Notes under the pieces: model-generated | Database searches by the model: none | Seen by the model: the letters and a program-made list of their open reading frames with translations, nothing else | Told to the model about the DNA's origin: nothing | Origin: a virus | Virus record (IMG/VR): IMGVR_UViG_3300021961_000080 | Location: 1 to 64,000 of that record | DNA length: 64,000 bases | Reading direction: 5' to 3' (one strand) | In this document: one piece after another, positions 33,971 to 41,895 of the stretch | Layout of the letters: each line of letters begins with the position of its first letter | How positions within the stretch are numbered: the first letter of the stretch is position 1 | Program-made: the position numbers and the translations under genes

Positions 33971-33995
33971 TCGTTAGTCCTGTTGGGTGAAATTA

Positions 33996-34148
33996 CTAGG
34001 AAATACCTACTGTTTCTTCTACTACGATACTGTGATGACCGTTGCGACTTAGAGCTTCTAAATAAGAAGCTAATCGACTCGCGTGCATAGATGTTTTAAT
34101 CTTGCAAGGCTTGTTTTTTCCATCTATTGTTCTAATTGTGTATCGCAT
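33996..34148 (-). CDS. Small basic protein, unknown
   Basis: 50 aa from the ATG at 34148. Sequence MRYTIRTIDGKNKPCKIKTS, then MHASRLASYLEALSRNGH, looks like a compact beta-helix domain. Neat packing between neighbouring genes (3 bases to the next gene's stop) supports translation. Confidence 0.5.
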   Translation of the reverse strand: MRYTIRTIDGKNKPCKIKTSMHASRLASYLEALSRNGHHSIVVEETVGIS

Positions 34149-34151
34149 CTG

Positions 34152-34310
34152 CTATCTCCAATTTTTTGAATTTTGCCTGCAATAATCTAAATGCGCCTTA
34201 AGTCTTTTGGCAGACTTTTGTTCATCTGTTCCTCTAATAAGTCCTTTGTTCTTATCAATGTCATCCTGACTTGATAATTTAGCCCATGCTTTCTTTTTTT
34301 CTTCTGTCAT
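34152..34310 (-). CDS. Small charged protein, unknown
   Basis: 52 aa from the ATG at 34310, two bases after the stop of the upstream gene. Highly charged (MTEEKKKAWAKLSSQDDIDK). Continues the chain of very small cotranscribed genes 33996-34501. Confidence 0.5.
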   Translation of the reverse strand: MTEEKKKAWAKLSSQDDIDKNKGLIRGTDEQKSAKRLKAHLDYCRQNSKNWR

Positions 34311-34312
34311 AA

Positions 34313-34501
34313 TTACACCTTTACTGTTTCAAGTCCACGCTGTTCTAAGATTTTATTATACTCTTTGATTTTCGAGTATAAAACCTCTCGTTTTTGTTGT
34401 GCGGTTTCCCCAGATTCTTGCTTAGAACTTCGATATTGTCCCGCGTAAAAATTAGCGTAATAACTAATTTTAGCAGTGTCTATATTTGCAACAAGCTTCA
34501 T
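34313..34501 (-). CDS. Small protein, unknown
   Basis: 62 aa, GGAG upstream of the ATG. Contains KISYYANFYAGQYRSSKQESG and a C-terminal amphipathic helix. No family recognised. Located upstream of the array genes in the same direction. Confidence 0.5.
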   Translation of the reverse strand: MKLVANIDTAKISYYANFYAGQYRSSKQESGETAQQKREVLYSKIKEYNKILEQRGLETVKV

Positions 34502-34581
34502 AATTTTCTCCTTAATTCATTGTTGTTTTTAACTAATAACTGATAACTAAATCCAATTAATTTTTCCACCTTGCCCGAACA

Positions 34582-34824
34582 TCATATGTATAAAGCATAC
34601 ATATAAATTGGGTCAGGATTATCTGGTGGTTCATACATTTGATCGTAGGCAGCCTCAATGTCAGAATCTTCAATGTCACCATTAATTAAATGGTCAATCA
34701 AAATAGCAGCCATGTTTTCAGCTTCTTCTTTGGTTAATTGAAGGCCTAAGTCACTCCAATGATCAGTTGCATACTCAAGAATGTATTTAACTAATTCATC
34801 GACTTTATCTTGCAATTTACTCAC
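34582..34824 (-). CDS. Small acidic helical protein, unknown
   Basis: 80 aa with a GTG start behind a perfect GGAGG. Contains LQLTKEEAENMAAILIDHLINGDIEDSDIEAAYDQM, two or three amphipathic helices. It has its own strong promoter at 34851-34879 and so begins the transcript that runs into the paralogue array. Confidence 0.55.
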   Translation of the reverse strand: MSKLQDKVDELVKYILEYATDHWSDLGLQLTKEEAENMAAILIDHLINGDIEDSDIEAAYDQMYEPPDNPDPIYMYALYI

Positions 34825-34850
34825 GATTTCCTCCTTGATTCATTACTTAA

Positions 34851-34879
34851 ATCTTACATTATTCTACTAGAATTGTCAA
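34851..34879 (-). promoter_or_regulatory. Leftward promoter upstream of the paralogue array
   Basis: Minus strand TTGACA (34879-34874), 17-bp spacer, TAAGAT (34856-34851), with the shared TTGACAATTCTAGTAG extension. Expected start is near 34844. Confidence 0.8.
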
Positions 34880-35079
34880 GAAATTTCTTGAAAATCTTCT
34901 TTTCTAAAACAGTAAAATTGTTCTCCTTTTGTGAGGTGATCGATTGATTCAAAATGGTAGTAGATTCCTATGGCAGTCTTAATAATTCCCAGTGGTTTGC
35001 ACTGAGGAAAAATACGACCATAGGAATTGACACGATAAACTTTTTCAGGGTATCGAGAGGGAATATATTGTCCAATCAT
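34876..35079 (-). CDS. Small protein starting directly after the tRNA-like RNA
   Basis: 67 aa from the ATG at 35079, one base after the end of the tRNA-like RNA; a longer frame into that RNA is an artefact of its sequence. Starts MIGQYIPSRYPEKVYRV; beta-rich, resembling a small SH3-like domain. No ribosome-binding site can exist between RNA and start, so translation might depend on processing of the RNA. Confidence 0.5.
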   Translation of the reverse strand: MIGQYIPSRYPEKVYRVNSYGRIFPQCKPLGIIKTAIGIYYHFESIDHLTKGEQFYCFRKEDFQEIS

Positions 35080-35080
35080 A

Positions 35081-35282
35081 GGTACTAGAGACGGGAATTG
35101 AACCCGCAAAACTTAATTAAATCTACTCCTGACGAAACGCCCTTCCCTTACTCAATCTTTGCCAAGTTCGGTGGATTCGCAAATTTCAGTTTTGAAACAA
35201 AAAATAAAGGTATTTTTTGTATTAAGTCCCTTTTCGGTTGAAGGCTCCGTTTCACAGCCTTTAGCTACCAAGCTACTCTAGC
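35081..35282 (-). ncRNA. tRNA-like noncoding RNA, about 202 nt, own promoter
   Basis: Reading leftward from 35282: 5' GCTAGAG pairs with 3' CTCTAGT (7 bp, first pair G-U), followed by A-CC. Bases TA at positions 8-9 and a reduced D-arm (GCT-TGGT-AGC) come next. Then an anticodon-like stem AAGGCT/AGCCTT with a 9-nt loop, an insert of about 120 nt with several hairpins (one 10-bp stem at 35197-35220), and a canonical T-arm GCGGG-TTCAATT-CCCGT. It has no tmRNA tag or recognisable group I intron. The promoter at 35289-35317 places +1 exactly at 35282. Confidence 0.6.
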
Positions 35283-35288
35283 ACTTCA

Positions 35289-35317
35289 ATCCTATCAGAG
35301 GCTTCTGAAATTGTCAA
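35289..35317 (-). promoter_or_regulatory. Promoter of the tRNA-like RNA
   Basis: Minus strand TTGACA (35317-35312), exactly 17 bp, TAGGAT (35294-35289). Start site expected seven bases on, at 35282, the first base of the acceptor stem. Lies in the gap directly after the primase-helicase stop codon. Confidence 0.75.
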
Positions 35318-35322
35318 TCCTA

Positions 35323-38208
35323 TCAGGTACTTATATCCTGTAGATAACAGTTAGAAAATGGAATTGTAAAAGCGATCACAGACCCATTTAAGATAGTTTC
35401 TACCCTCAAAAGCCATTGATTGTCAAAAGTCACTTCGATAACTTTTCCGACTGCTCTTGGTGGGATAGTTCGCTCTCCTATCTCTATAGATGCACCCGTT
35501 CGCACTAATACCCTTTCTTTTTCAAGATCAGGAAGACTATCAATGTGTACACCATCAGCCGAGAACTCATCGACTGGCTCCGATTCAACTTCTACTATCT
35601 CAGGGTTAGAGATCGGTTCATTTTTTGGAGTAGGAGTGGGAATCTGGACAATTTCCTCTTTTATTTCTGATTGATATTCCAGAGATTCGGGTTCTTCTAT
35701 CTCAAAAGCTTCTAATTCTTTTGGCTCTTGATAGCGCAGTATCATGCCCCTTGATTTGACCTCTAATCGTCCATAGCCAGCTTGTTCTAACTGAGTAAGT
35801 AGGGTGCGGGCAATAGAGGTGTTTACTTTTTCCCCGTTAATTTTACGCCCGCCGAATTTTTGGGCAACTTCCCGGGGTTTAATCTGTCCTGCGCTTTTGA
35901 CAATCTCCCATATCTCGGATAAGATTCCCTGTACCGGATTCTCATCCTGAGAAGTAACCCCTTGAATTGTCAAGAATTGACTGATATAGAAGTCAGTCAT
36001 CTTAGCAGCTTTTTTAGCTGTTTGTACTGGTATTTTATAGAGGTCGGTATTATCTGGATCAAATATCCAGTTCAATAGATGGATTGCCAGAGTAAGCCTT
36101 AAGAAAGTCTTCATCTGTTTCCCTATATAAGAAGCAAATGATGGATTAATCGCCCGATACTTTTTGATAAGCATCTCGTAATGATACTTAATACCGAAGG
36201 CATAATCCTCTCCAGTTTCGGTAAACCAACAATTATAAGGATCGACGATTCCATCTTCATCAGCTTCTAGATTAATCCCGCTGATTTGATTGATAATATT
36301 TTGGATGCACTCTTGAATCGAGTTAGGGTCTTCTGGCGGTCTCCCACGTTGAGGATCGAGGGGTTCATGCAATAGGAAAAGAAACCGAGAAACCAATCCA
36401 TCTACATCATTAGATAGGTCTAAGTATTTTTGTACTTTCTGTATCTGTATCCCACCTAATATATTGATAGTTTGCCCATTCAGGAAATAGCGATTTTCCT
36501 CTTTTACCCTATCAAAAGTATTTTGTACTGGATCATTCCAAGATGATAATAATCGTTGCCGGTCATTACCTTTACCGCCCGACCGGTATTGATTTAAGCC
36601 TTCAAATAATCCCGTTAACTCATCCGCTACCCACACCCCACCTTGCCAACGAGGTTGAGTGGACATCGTTTTCAGGACACCATCGAAAGTTCCTTCGTCA
36701 TAAAACCAGCGACGGGATTGACAGTTTTCTTTTTCGTAAAGACTAGGATTTACTTCAGCGTTTTCTTTGTGTATGCTACGCTCTTCGCGGGTCATTTCTG
36801 CCCATTCTGCTTTTAATTCTTTTAGCCTAGCTTGCTTTTTAGAGAGCCTTTCTAACTCATCTAAGTCCTTTCTTTTTAATACCTTGTAAATTTCTTTTTG
36901 AGTAGTAGTTTTCCCACTACTTACACCACCAGCATCAGCACAATAAAAAATCGGGTATTCTTTCCAGCACTCCCTTTCCCTTGCAGTAGTTCGGAGGTTA
37001 ACTGCAAATCGACTACCTAAGATAGCCCCTAATATTGGCCATAGGGAGTGTAGCAATCGGATTGGGGGCTGGTTAAGTGTTCTGGCGCGGGATATGATTG
37101 CCTCAGCTAAAGGTTGGGGTAATATTTGAAAAAGATCAATCTCTTTTTTCTGATAATGCTTACCCCTTAAAAAACCCTCTAATCCTGTTTTAATAGCGTC
37201 CCCTTCCGCTATTTCTGTTTTACGAATTTCGATTAAATGCCGTATTTCTGTTGGCTTTTTACCAGTGGCTTTTGCCCATAAATCGACTTTTTCTTGCCAT
37301 TGGGTTCTAGTGATTTCCTCTTGTCCAATACAGCCGTCAATGGCTGTTATTAAGTCTTGGAAAGTCATAGTTTCTGTTACTGTGACTTCCTTCTCTTTTT
37401 TCTCCTTTACTTCTTTTGGTTTGTCAACTATCGAGGCTAATAGTTCTTTAAGATCAATTTTCTTTTCCTCAATCCAGTTGATGATATCTACCCCCTGAGA
37501 ATCTGGCAAGTGATTCCATATAAGAGAGTCTGGATAGGCATAAAGCCATTTTGCTTCTGGGAAATCTTGATAAATTTTCTGGCAGTGAGCTACTCCCCCT
37601 TTGTCACGGTCCGGGCATAAAACTAATTTTGCTCCCTTTAAAGCTTCTGTGTGAGACGGTTGCCATTTCTTTGATCCGCCTATATTGCAAGTGGCAACTA
37701 ATCCAAAAGATTCAAGCTTTTCTACTTTAGTCTCACCCTCGACTATATAAATCGGAGTTCCTTCCTTGATAGCCTTTTCTAGGCGATCTGCGTGGTAAAG
37801 AGGTATATTTTTGTACTCAATATCACCTATGCCCCACTTCCAGTTTTTACCATTATCTGTAGAGTGCTGTTGTTTTATATCCTTTTTCCAAATACCATCT
37901 TCTTTGTAATCCTTCCGGTACACACGGACTCTCACCCCATTGGCAAGAGGGGGATAAAGGAAGTATTGGGTTTTTTCTTCTTTATAGGCAGAAAATTTGA
38001 CTTCTTTTTTAAGATAGTAGAGCGGTGTACCCTCACTATCTACTTTGCTCGATTTTTCCCATCCTGGTGCGGGGTCATAGTTTCGTTTGCAGACTGAGAT
38101 GGTATTGCCGTCATCGGCTACATACATATAGCACCAATCGGGCTTGCCACAGTGGGGGCAAGGATTGTTTTTGTCGATCTTGACACGGTTAGAGTTTTGT
38201 GTTACCAT
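35323..38208 (-). CDS. Primase-helicase-like replication protein (zinc finger, TOPRIM, DUF3987-like)
   Basis: 961 aa. Zinc finger CPHCGKPDWC near residues 17-26; TOPRIM-like domain about 150-230 with IYIVEGETKVEKL and VLCPDRDKGG; DUF3987-like ATPase from about 360 with Walker A GGVSSGKTTTQ near 425 and WVADELTGLFEGL as Walker B region. Residues 860-900 are a proline/glutamate linker, and a small beta-domain closes the protein. Such proteins serve plasmid and phage replication initiation. It has its own upstream promoter and a long leader. Confidence 0.8.
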   Translation of the reverse strand: MVTQNSNRVKIDKNNPCPHCGKPDWCYMYVADDGNTISVCKRNYDPAPGWEKSSKVDSEGTPLYYLKKEVKFSAYKEEKTQYFLYPPLANGVRVRVYRKDYKEDGIWKKDIKQQHSTDNGKNWKWGIGDIEYKNIPLYHADRLEKAIKEGTPIYIVEGETKVEKLESFGLVATCNIGGSKKWQPSHTEALKGAKLVLCPDRDKGGVAHCQKIYQDFPEAKWLYAYPDSLIWNHLPDSQGVDIINWIEEKKIDLKELLASIVDKPKEVKEKKEKEVTVTETMTFQDLITAIDGCIGQEEITRTQWQEKVDLWAKATGKKPTEIRHLIEIRKTEIAEGDAIKTGLEGFLRGKHYQKKEIDLFQILPQPLAEAIISRARTLNQPPIRLLHSLWPILGAILGSRFAVNLRTTARERECWKEYPIFYCADAGGVSSGKTTTQKEIYKVLKRKDLDELERLSKKQARLKELKAEWAEMTREERSIHKENAEVNPSLYEKENCQSRRWFYDEGTFDGVLKTMSTQPRWQGGVWVADELTGLFEGLNQYRSGGKGNDRQRLLSSWNDPVQNTFDRVKEENRYFLNGQTINILGGIQIQKVQKYLDLSNDVDGLVSRFLFLLHEPLDPQRGRPPEDPNSIQECIQNIINQISGINLEADEDGIVDPYNCWFTETGEDYAFGIKYHYEMLIKKYRAINPSFASYIGKQMKTFLRLTLAIHLLNWIFDPDNTDLYKIPVQTAKKAAKMTDFYISQFLTIQGVTSQDENPVQGILSEIWEIVKSAGQIKPREVAQKFGGRKINGEKVNTSIARTLLTQLEQAGYGRLEVKSRGMILRYQEPKELEAFEIEEPESLEYQSEIKEEIVQIPTPTPKNEPISNPEIVEVESEPVDEFSADGVHIDSLPDLEKERVLVRTGASIEIGERTIPPRAVGKVIEVTFDNQWLLRVETILNGSVIAFTIPFSNCYLQDIST

Positions 38209-38239
38209 AGCTTTATATGAAAAGTGTTTTGTTTACACG

Positions 38240-38264
38240 ACCCGCCTCCAAGCGGGTTTTTTAT
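38240..38264 (+). terminator. Rightward rho-independent terminator
   Basis: CCCGC-CTCCAA-GCGGG followed by TTTTTTATT on the + strand, inside the leader of the leftward primase-helicase gene. No + strand gene lies upstream, so it may stop antisense RNA. Confidence 0.6.
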
Positions 38265-38305
38265 TGGGTAGATGGAGTGGTAGGGAACAAATCAAAGTAT
38301 TTACT

Positions 38306-38334
38306 ATCCTAGCAGAATTTTCTTGATCGGTAAA
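38306..38334 (-). promoter_or_regulatory. Putative promoter of the primase-helicase gene
   Basis: Minus strand TTTACC (38334-38329), 17-bp spacer, TAGGAT (38311-38306). Start near 38299 gives a leader of about 90 nt containing the hairpin at 38240-38264. Confidence 0.45.
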
Positions 38335-38347
38335 TACTACACTTGCA

Positions 38348-38596
38348 CTACACCTGCAAATCCTTGCTACGCTTAGGTTTTAGGCTATGCAAAGAGTTGT
38401 AAAACGCGGCTTCCCCCTCTTTCCTTGCATTGAGTTCGGTATCAACGGGAATGATAAGGTAGGATTTTAGTGCAATTTCGATCACCTCTGGAGTTTTCAA
38501 ACCTAAAATCTCGGCTCTTTGGCACATCTCAGCCCATAACTCTTTTTTTACTCGGACTGACACAACTTTTATAGGGGCATCTTGATTAACAGACAT
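38348..38596 (-). CDS. Ribbon-helix-helix DNA-binding protein
   Basis: 82 aa. Residues 9-45 read VKVVSVRVKKELWAEMC-like strand then QRAEILGLKTPEVIEIALKSYL, the beta-alpha-alpha plan of CopG/Arc repressors. The C-terminal tail is basic (PKRSKD). Divergent to the HTH gene at 38732, across a control region with palindrome and 11-bp repeats. Likely an autorepressor or a switch partner. Confidence 0.65.
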   Translation of the reverse strand: MSVNQDAPIKVVSVRVKKELWAEMCQRAEILGLKTPEVIEIALKSYLIIPVDTELNARKEGEAAFYNSLHSLKPKRSKDLQV

Positions 38597-38611
38597 AGAT
38601 TAAGCTATGAA

Positions 38612-38633
38612 ATACAGAATTTTCTGTATTATA
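38612..38633 (-). promoter_or_regulatory. Extended -10 promoter overlapped by an 18-bp palindromic operator
   Basis: On the minus strand TGG-TATAAT (38633-38628 is the -10) drives the ribbon-helix-helix gene. The next bases form a palindrome, ATACAGAA-TT-TTCTGTAT at 38612-38629, just where transcription would start. This is a classic repressor position. Confidence 0.6.
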
Positions 38634-38656
38634 CCACAAAAGTTGAGTTTGGCTAT

Positions 38657-38689
38657 AAGTTTTTTGTAAGTTTTTTGTAAGTTTTTTGT
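38657..38689. repeat. Three 11-bp direct repeats, operator-like
   Basis: Three exact tandem copies of AAGTTTTTTGT (CTTACAAAAAA on the other strand), about one helical turn each. They overlap the -35 of the rightward promoter at 38675-38704. The same 11-mer occurs twice at 45257-45278. Confidence 0.75.
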
Positions 38690-38704
38690 AAGGTAGTGTA
38701 AGAT
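38675..38704 (+). promoter_or_regulatory. Rightward promoter of the HTH repressor gene
   Basis: TTGTAA (38675-38680), 18-bp spacer, TAAGAT (38699-38704). The inverted repeat GATAAG-GGTAT-CTTATC follows at 38702-38718. Position fits the start at 38732 with a short leader. Confidence 0.5.
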
Positions 38705-38731
38705 AAGGGTATCTTATCAAAATATGATTTT

Positions 38732-39337
38732 ATGGCTACACCACGGTTTAATAGTGACGGGACACCTCGCAAGCGAGTCAAGGCTTCGGCTCTGACAGAA
38801 AAAGGTATAGTGCGAATGGCTGGCACTATCAAGGGAAAGCGGCTAAGCTTGGGCATGACTCAAGCTGAGTTTACCGAGTGGATATTGAAAGAAGGTAAGC
38901 GGTTGGGCTTGCCTGGCACAGAATTTTCTAATGGCGCAATTCAGAACTGGGAGCTAAAAAATATCGCTAGTTGCCCTGATCTAGGGAATATGCGGCTGTT
39001 GGCTGCTGTATTTGGGCTTGATACGGATTCTTTTGTGAACTATCTTAATGGTGATTGGCCGACAATTCAGGATTTTCTCAAAGACCCAATCAATCAAAAA
39101 AAGGATTGTGTTAAGAATCCTAATCTAATCCCGGAACTTTTTCAGGAAGCTGATACTCAGGTCAAGGCAAAACTTGTAATCAAAGAAGTCGAGTCTCTTT
39201 ATTCAAAACTGGATGAGTTACAAAAAATGATTAAAGAGATCGATCTAGAGGATGTAAAGTCTTTTCTGTGTTCCGCCCCAAAGGAATTACAGAAAGAAGT
39301 TTACCAATATTTACAGGAGAAACTAATCGGAGCGTAA
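38732..39337 (+). CDS. HTH transcriptional regulator (repressor-like)
   Basis: 201 aa. Residues 28-95 form an XRE-like helix-turn-helix with an atypical insert: IKGKRLSLGMTQAEFTEWIL, then FSNGAIQNWELKN and LRLLAAVFGL-like sequence (GNMRLLAAVFGLDTDSFV). The C-terminal half is helical and may dimerise. Only + strand gene in this part, divergent from the ribbon-helix-helix gene, with a strong terminator after it. A CI-like master regulator is a reasonable reading. Confidence 0.65.
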   Translation: MATPRFNSDGTPRKRVKASALTEKGIVRMAGTIKGKRLSLGMTQAEFTEWILKEGKRLGLPGTEFSNGAIQNWELKNIASCPDLGNMRLLAAVFGLDTDSFVNYLNGDWPTIQDFLKDPINQKKDCVKNPNLIPELFQEADTQVKAKLVIKEVESLYSKLDELQKMIKEIDLEDVKSFLCSAPKELQKEVYQYLQEKLIGA

Positions 39338-39340
39338 CAG

Positions 39341-39370
39341 AAAAAACAGAGGGTTAACCCTCTGTTTTTT
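39341..39370. terminator. Bidirectional terminator
   Basis: Perfect palindrome AAAAAACAGAGGG-TTAA-CCCTCTGTTTTTT between the convergent genes at 38732-39337 (+) and 39380-39742 (-). Confidence 0.85.
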
Positions 39371-39379
39371 CTTTGAAAT

Positions 39380-39742
39380 TCATTCAAACATATCATTTGT
39401 TGCTTGATATGTCCTAACTGGAGTAAATCCTTCTTTATCTTTTCGGTTAATTCCGTAGGCACTCAAGTACGGACCACAAAGGGGAACAACTTCTAGATGT
39501 CTGTAATAATTCTCTAAGTTCCATCGGCTACCATCAGAAAATTCGTAAACTGTATATCCGTAAACTATTTCAATTTTTTCTACACTCCCAAGTATCCTTT
39601 TAGTGTGTTTATTTCTAAAAATCTTTTTTTCTGCCCGTTGTTTTTCTTTTTCTATTTTTTCTGGACTCAGATGTACGGGGTCAGGACAAGGCCACTCTAT
39701 CTCACGGGCGGGACAATCTAAAGCCACAAAATTTAAAAACAT
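39380..39742 (-). CDS. Unknown protein
   Basis: 120 aa, AGGAG upstream. N-terminal cysteines (LDCPAREIEWPCPDP) may bind metal. A basic helix (residues 30-45) and a beta-rich C-terminal domain follow (GYTVYEFSDGSRWNLENYYRHLE). Last gene of the long leftward operon that begins at 45182. No family recognised. Confidence 0.5.
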   Translation of the reverse strand: MFLNFVALDCPAREIEWPCPDPVHLSPEKIEKEKQRAEKKIFRNKHTKRILGSVEKIEIVYGYTVYEFSDGSRWNLENYYRHLEVVPLCGPYLSAYGINRKDKEGFTPVRTYQATNDMFE

Positions 39743-39779
39743 AATGAGTTACTCCTAATTCATTTGATTTTTTGACTAA

Positions 39780-40070
39780 TTACTGATCACTTACTTCTGA
39801 TAACTGACGACTTACTTCTGCTATCTGATAACTAAGAATTTGCATATCAAATGTCTTGCACTCTATCTCAATTAATAAAACTTTAATCGTTTCTAATGCA
39901 CATCTTGCTTCTACACAGTCTAAAGACGCTAATTTATCGAGCATCTGTTTATAGAGGATAGCTTTTTCCTTTTTATTGAAGCCACTAGCATCTTCTAACT
40001 CTAATAATCTTTCGATCATTTCTTGAAGCTGAGAAGAGGCTGGCTCATTTAAGATCAGTGGTTCTGTCAT
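39780..40070 (-). CDS. Small helical protein, paralogue of the next gene
   Basis: 96 aa, wholly helical. ILYKQMLDKLASLDCVEARCALETIKVLL aligns with the protein encoded at 40126-40356 (FFNQMLEELLTI... ALNTIKALL). The pair is a small duplicated family, the fourth seen in this window. Function unknown. Confidence 0.5.
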   Translation of the reverse strand: MTEPLILNEPASSQLQEMIERLLELEDASGFNKKEKAILYKQMLDKLASLDCVEARCALETIKVLLIEIECKTFDMQILSYQIAEVSRQLSEVSDQ

Positions 40071-40125
40071 TACCTTACTCCTAATTGTTTTGATTTTTGA
40101 CTGATAACTGATAGCTGATTCTAGA

Positions 40126-40356
40126 CTAATCTAACTTAGATAACAAAGCTTTAATTGTATTTAATGCAATGCCTTCTGGTGTATATCTTGGTACAGATGA
40201 TATAGTCAATAGCTCTTCAAGCATCTGATTAAAAAATTCTAATCGTTCCTTTTTATCGGAGAAAGGAAAAACTAAATCACCAACTGTATCTGTTAGTTTT
40301 TTGGCCATCAACGAAATTTGAGGATCGCGTGCGTAATAGTCAATTTTTTGGCTCAT
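40126..40356 (-). CDS. Small helical protein, paralogue of the previous gene
   Basis: 76 aa. Helical, with the shared pattern QML-x2-L near residue 47 and ALNTIKALLSKLD at the end. Lies between the ParB-like gene and its paralogue, all in one direction, each preceded by similar CTGATAACTGA-type intergenic repeats. Confidence 0.5.
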   Translation of the reverse strand: MSQKIDYYARDPQISLMAKKLTDTVGDLVFPFSDKKERLEFFNQMLEELLTISSVPRYTPEGIALNTIKALLSKLD

Positions 40357-40408
40357 TGTTTTTCTCTAATTTATTTAATAATTTTTTACTGATAACTGAC
40401 AACTAATT

Positions 40409-41470
40409 TTAACTCAATCTTTCTACAAAATCAATGACTTTTCCCCATAACTCTTTAGGGAAATCTACGGTCATTGTATTATCGCTTGTTTGCCTTGCGT
40501 TCCCCTCGTTTACTAGAGTGATTAGCAGACCCTTAGCCTCTTTAGCTTTGGGAGGAAGTTTAATTGGTTTTGGCTCTAATTCGTCGCTGGGTTTTACACT
40601 TCCATCAGAGTCTAGAAAACTTGGATTCTTAGACTCTATAAAGTTGGCTGTTATCGATTGAACCAATTCTCCAGTGGCTTTTATTCCTTTTTCTTCTGCT
40701 ATAGCTACAGTCTCCAAAAGGACATTTTCTTTCTCTGAAAGTGTTAGTTCATTTTTCCTCACAAGGTTGTGTAAAGTCGTTTCGGATACCTTACCTTCGA
40801 TTGCTTTTAATGTCGAAGCAGACATCGAAGAAATCTCTAGAGTTCGATCATATTCTGATTGTTTCCATCCTGTTTTTTTGCAAAACTGTTGACGGGATTC
40901 GTCTTCGGTGAAACCTTCTAATCTGTCCTCGTGTAAATGTCTTTTAATCAATTTCGCCTTGTCATACACCGATAGTTTTTCGCTGTCAGTGCCGTAACTT
41001 AGCATTTGATACTCTAAGTCCCGGACGGTCAGACCTGCTACTAGAGGCTTAATAATCGCCGAAACATTAGGAACAATAATCCCTCGAGAGGCTAAAAGTA
41101 ACCAAGCTAATACCCTTCGATGCCCGTCCATAGGAAACAATCTATCACCGTCCGCAATTAAGTGCAAGGGTTGATGGATTACTCCTGATGCTAGTATCCT
41201 GTCAGCTAATTCTTGAATCAAATCCAAATCGTAGGCGATACGGGTATTCCATCCGTTTTCGCCAGAAATAGACTCAATTAGGTCTTGACTAAAGGTTAAG
41301 GGAGTTTCGTTAGGTAGGACGTGCATTTTGCGGTCGTCATACAGTCCTATCCTCGGACCGATGAAGTCACGATTGGCTAACCTGAAAGAAATTAGTCGAG
41401 GATCAACTACGATTAATTCTCCCCGTGCAGAGCCGTAAGCTCTGATTTTGTCTCTTGAATTTGTACTCAT
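40409..41470 (-). CDS. ParB/Srx-fold protein
   Basis: 353 aa. Residues 70-150 carry the ParB-like core: LQELADRI-type helix, VIHQPLHLIADGDRLFPMDGHRRVLAWL, with DGHRR matching the G-x-RR nucleotide-binding signature. Residues 165-215 form a helix-turn-helix (EDESRQQFCKKTGWKQSEYDRTLEI). The N-terminal 65 residues are an extra beta-rich part. It may act in partition, transcription control or as a nuclease; no ParA gene is next to it. Confidence 0.7.
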   Translation of the reverse strand: MSTNSRDKIRAYGSARGELIVVDPRLISFRLANRDFIGPRIGLYDDRKMHVLPNETPLTFSQDLIESISGENGWNTRIAYDLDLIQELADRILASGVIHQPLHLIADGDRLFPMDGHRRVLAWLLLASRGIIVPNVSAIIKPLVAGLTVRDLEYQMLSYGTDSEKLSVYDKAKLIKRHLHEDRLEGFTEDESRQQFCKKTGWKQSEYDRTLEISSMSASTLKAIEGKVSETTLHNLVRKNELTLSEKENVLLETVAIAEEKGIKATGELVQSITANFIESKNPSFLDSDGSVKPSDELEPKPIKLPPKAKEAKGLLITLVNEGNARQTSDNTMTVDFPKELWGKVIDFVERLS

Positions 41471-41475
41471 GTGTT

Positions 41476-41895
41476 TTACTCCTTAGATGTGTTTGGTTTG
41501 TAAGGCCAACTGTGATATGTTCCGTATATTTCTTTGTAGTCACCCTCGACTACAAAGTTAGAGGCTATTGCTATAGAAAGCATAAACAAGTTAGCATCTG
41601 TCTTTAATTGTTTAGGAATAAAAACATCTGTCTTGCAAAAAGCAAGAAATAACCACACCCAAAATGTTATTTTCTTTGTAATAGATTGATTCCAATCGTA
41701 ATTATCAAGAAGAAGACAATCCATTATATTGCCTTTGATTGCGGATTTATAAAACAGTTCTAAATAGTCTAATTTAGGATTCTGCTTCACTTCTAATACT
41801 AAAGCGTCAACGTATTGTTTAGCTTCGATAGGCAGTCTATCGTATTGTTTCCGAACTAGCATTGCGCGTCGAATGTCCATTTGTTGAATGTCCAT
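41476..41895 (-). CDS. Paralogue family C, member 1
   Basis: 139 aa, AGGAG upstream. Family C pattern: LP-x-EAK-x-YVD-x-L near residue 20, a hydrophobic stretch KITFWVWLFLAFCKTDVFIPKQL near 80, and SIAIASNFVVEGDYKE near the end. The hydrophobic helix suggests a membrane-associated or buried core. Unknown function. Confidence 0.55.
   Translation of the reverse strand: MDIQQMDIRRAMLVRKQYDRLPIEAKQYVDALVLEVKQNPKLDYLELFYKSAIKGNIMDCLLLDNYDWNQSITKKITFWVWLFLAFCKTDVFIPKQLKTDANLFMLSIAIASNFVVEGDYKEIYGTYHSWPYKPNTSKE

Noticed and set aside
34876-35109. Longer version of the 67-aa protein beginning inside the tRNA-like RNA
   Set aside because: The extra residues MRVQFPSLVP come from the T-arm and acceptor sequence, a familiar artefact next to tRNA genes.
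35081-35282. tmRNA gene
   Set aside because: The 5' conserved region and an alanine-started tag frame ending in hydrophobic residues are missing; only acceptor and T-arm resemble tmRNA.
35081-35282. tRNA gene interrupted by a group I intron
   Set aside because: The insert of about 120 nt is too short for a group I core, and its position after, not inside, the anticodon-like loop is wrong.
40409-41470. Complete ParABS partition system
   Set aside because: Only a ParB-like gene is present; no Walker-type ParA gene and no proven centromere are seen nearby.
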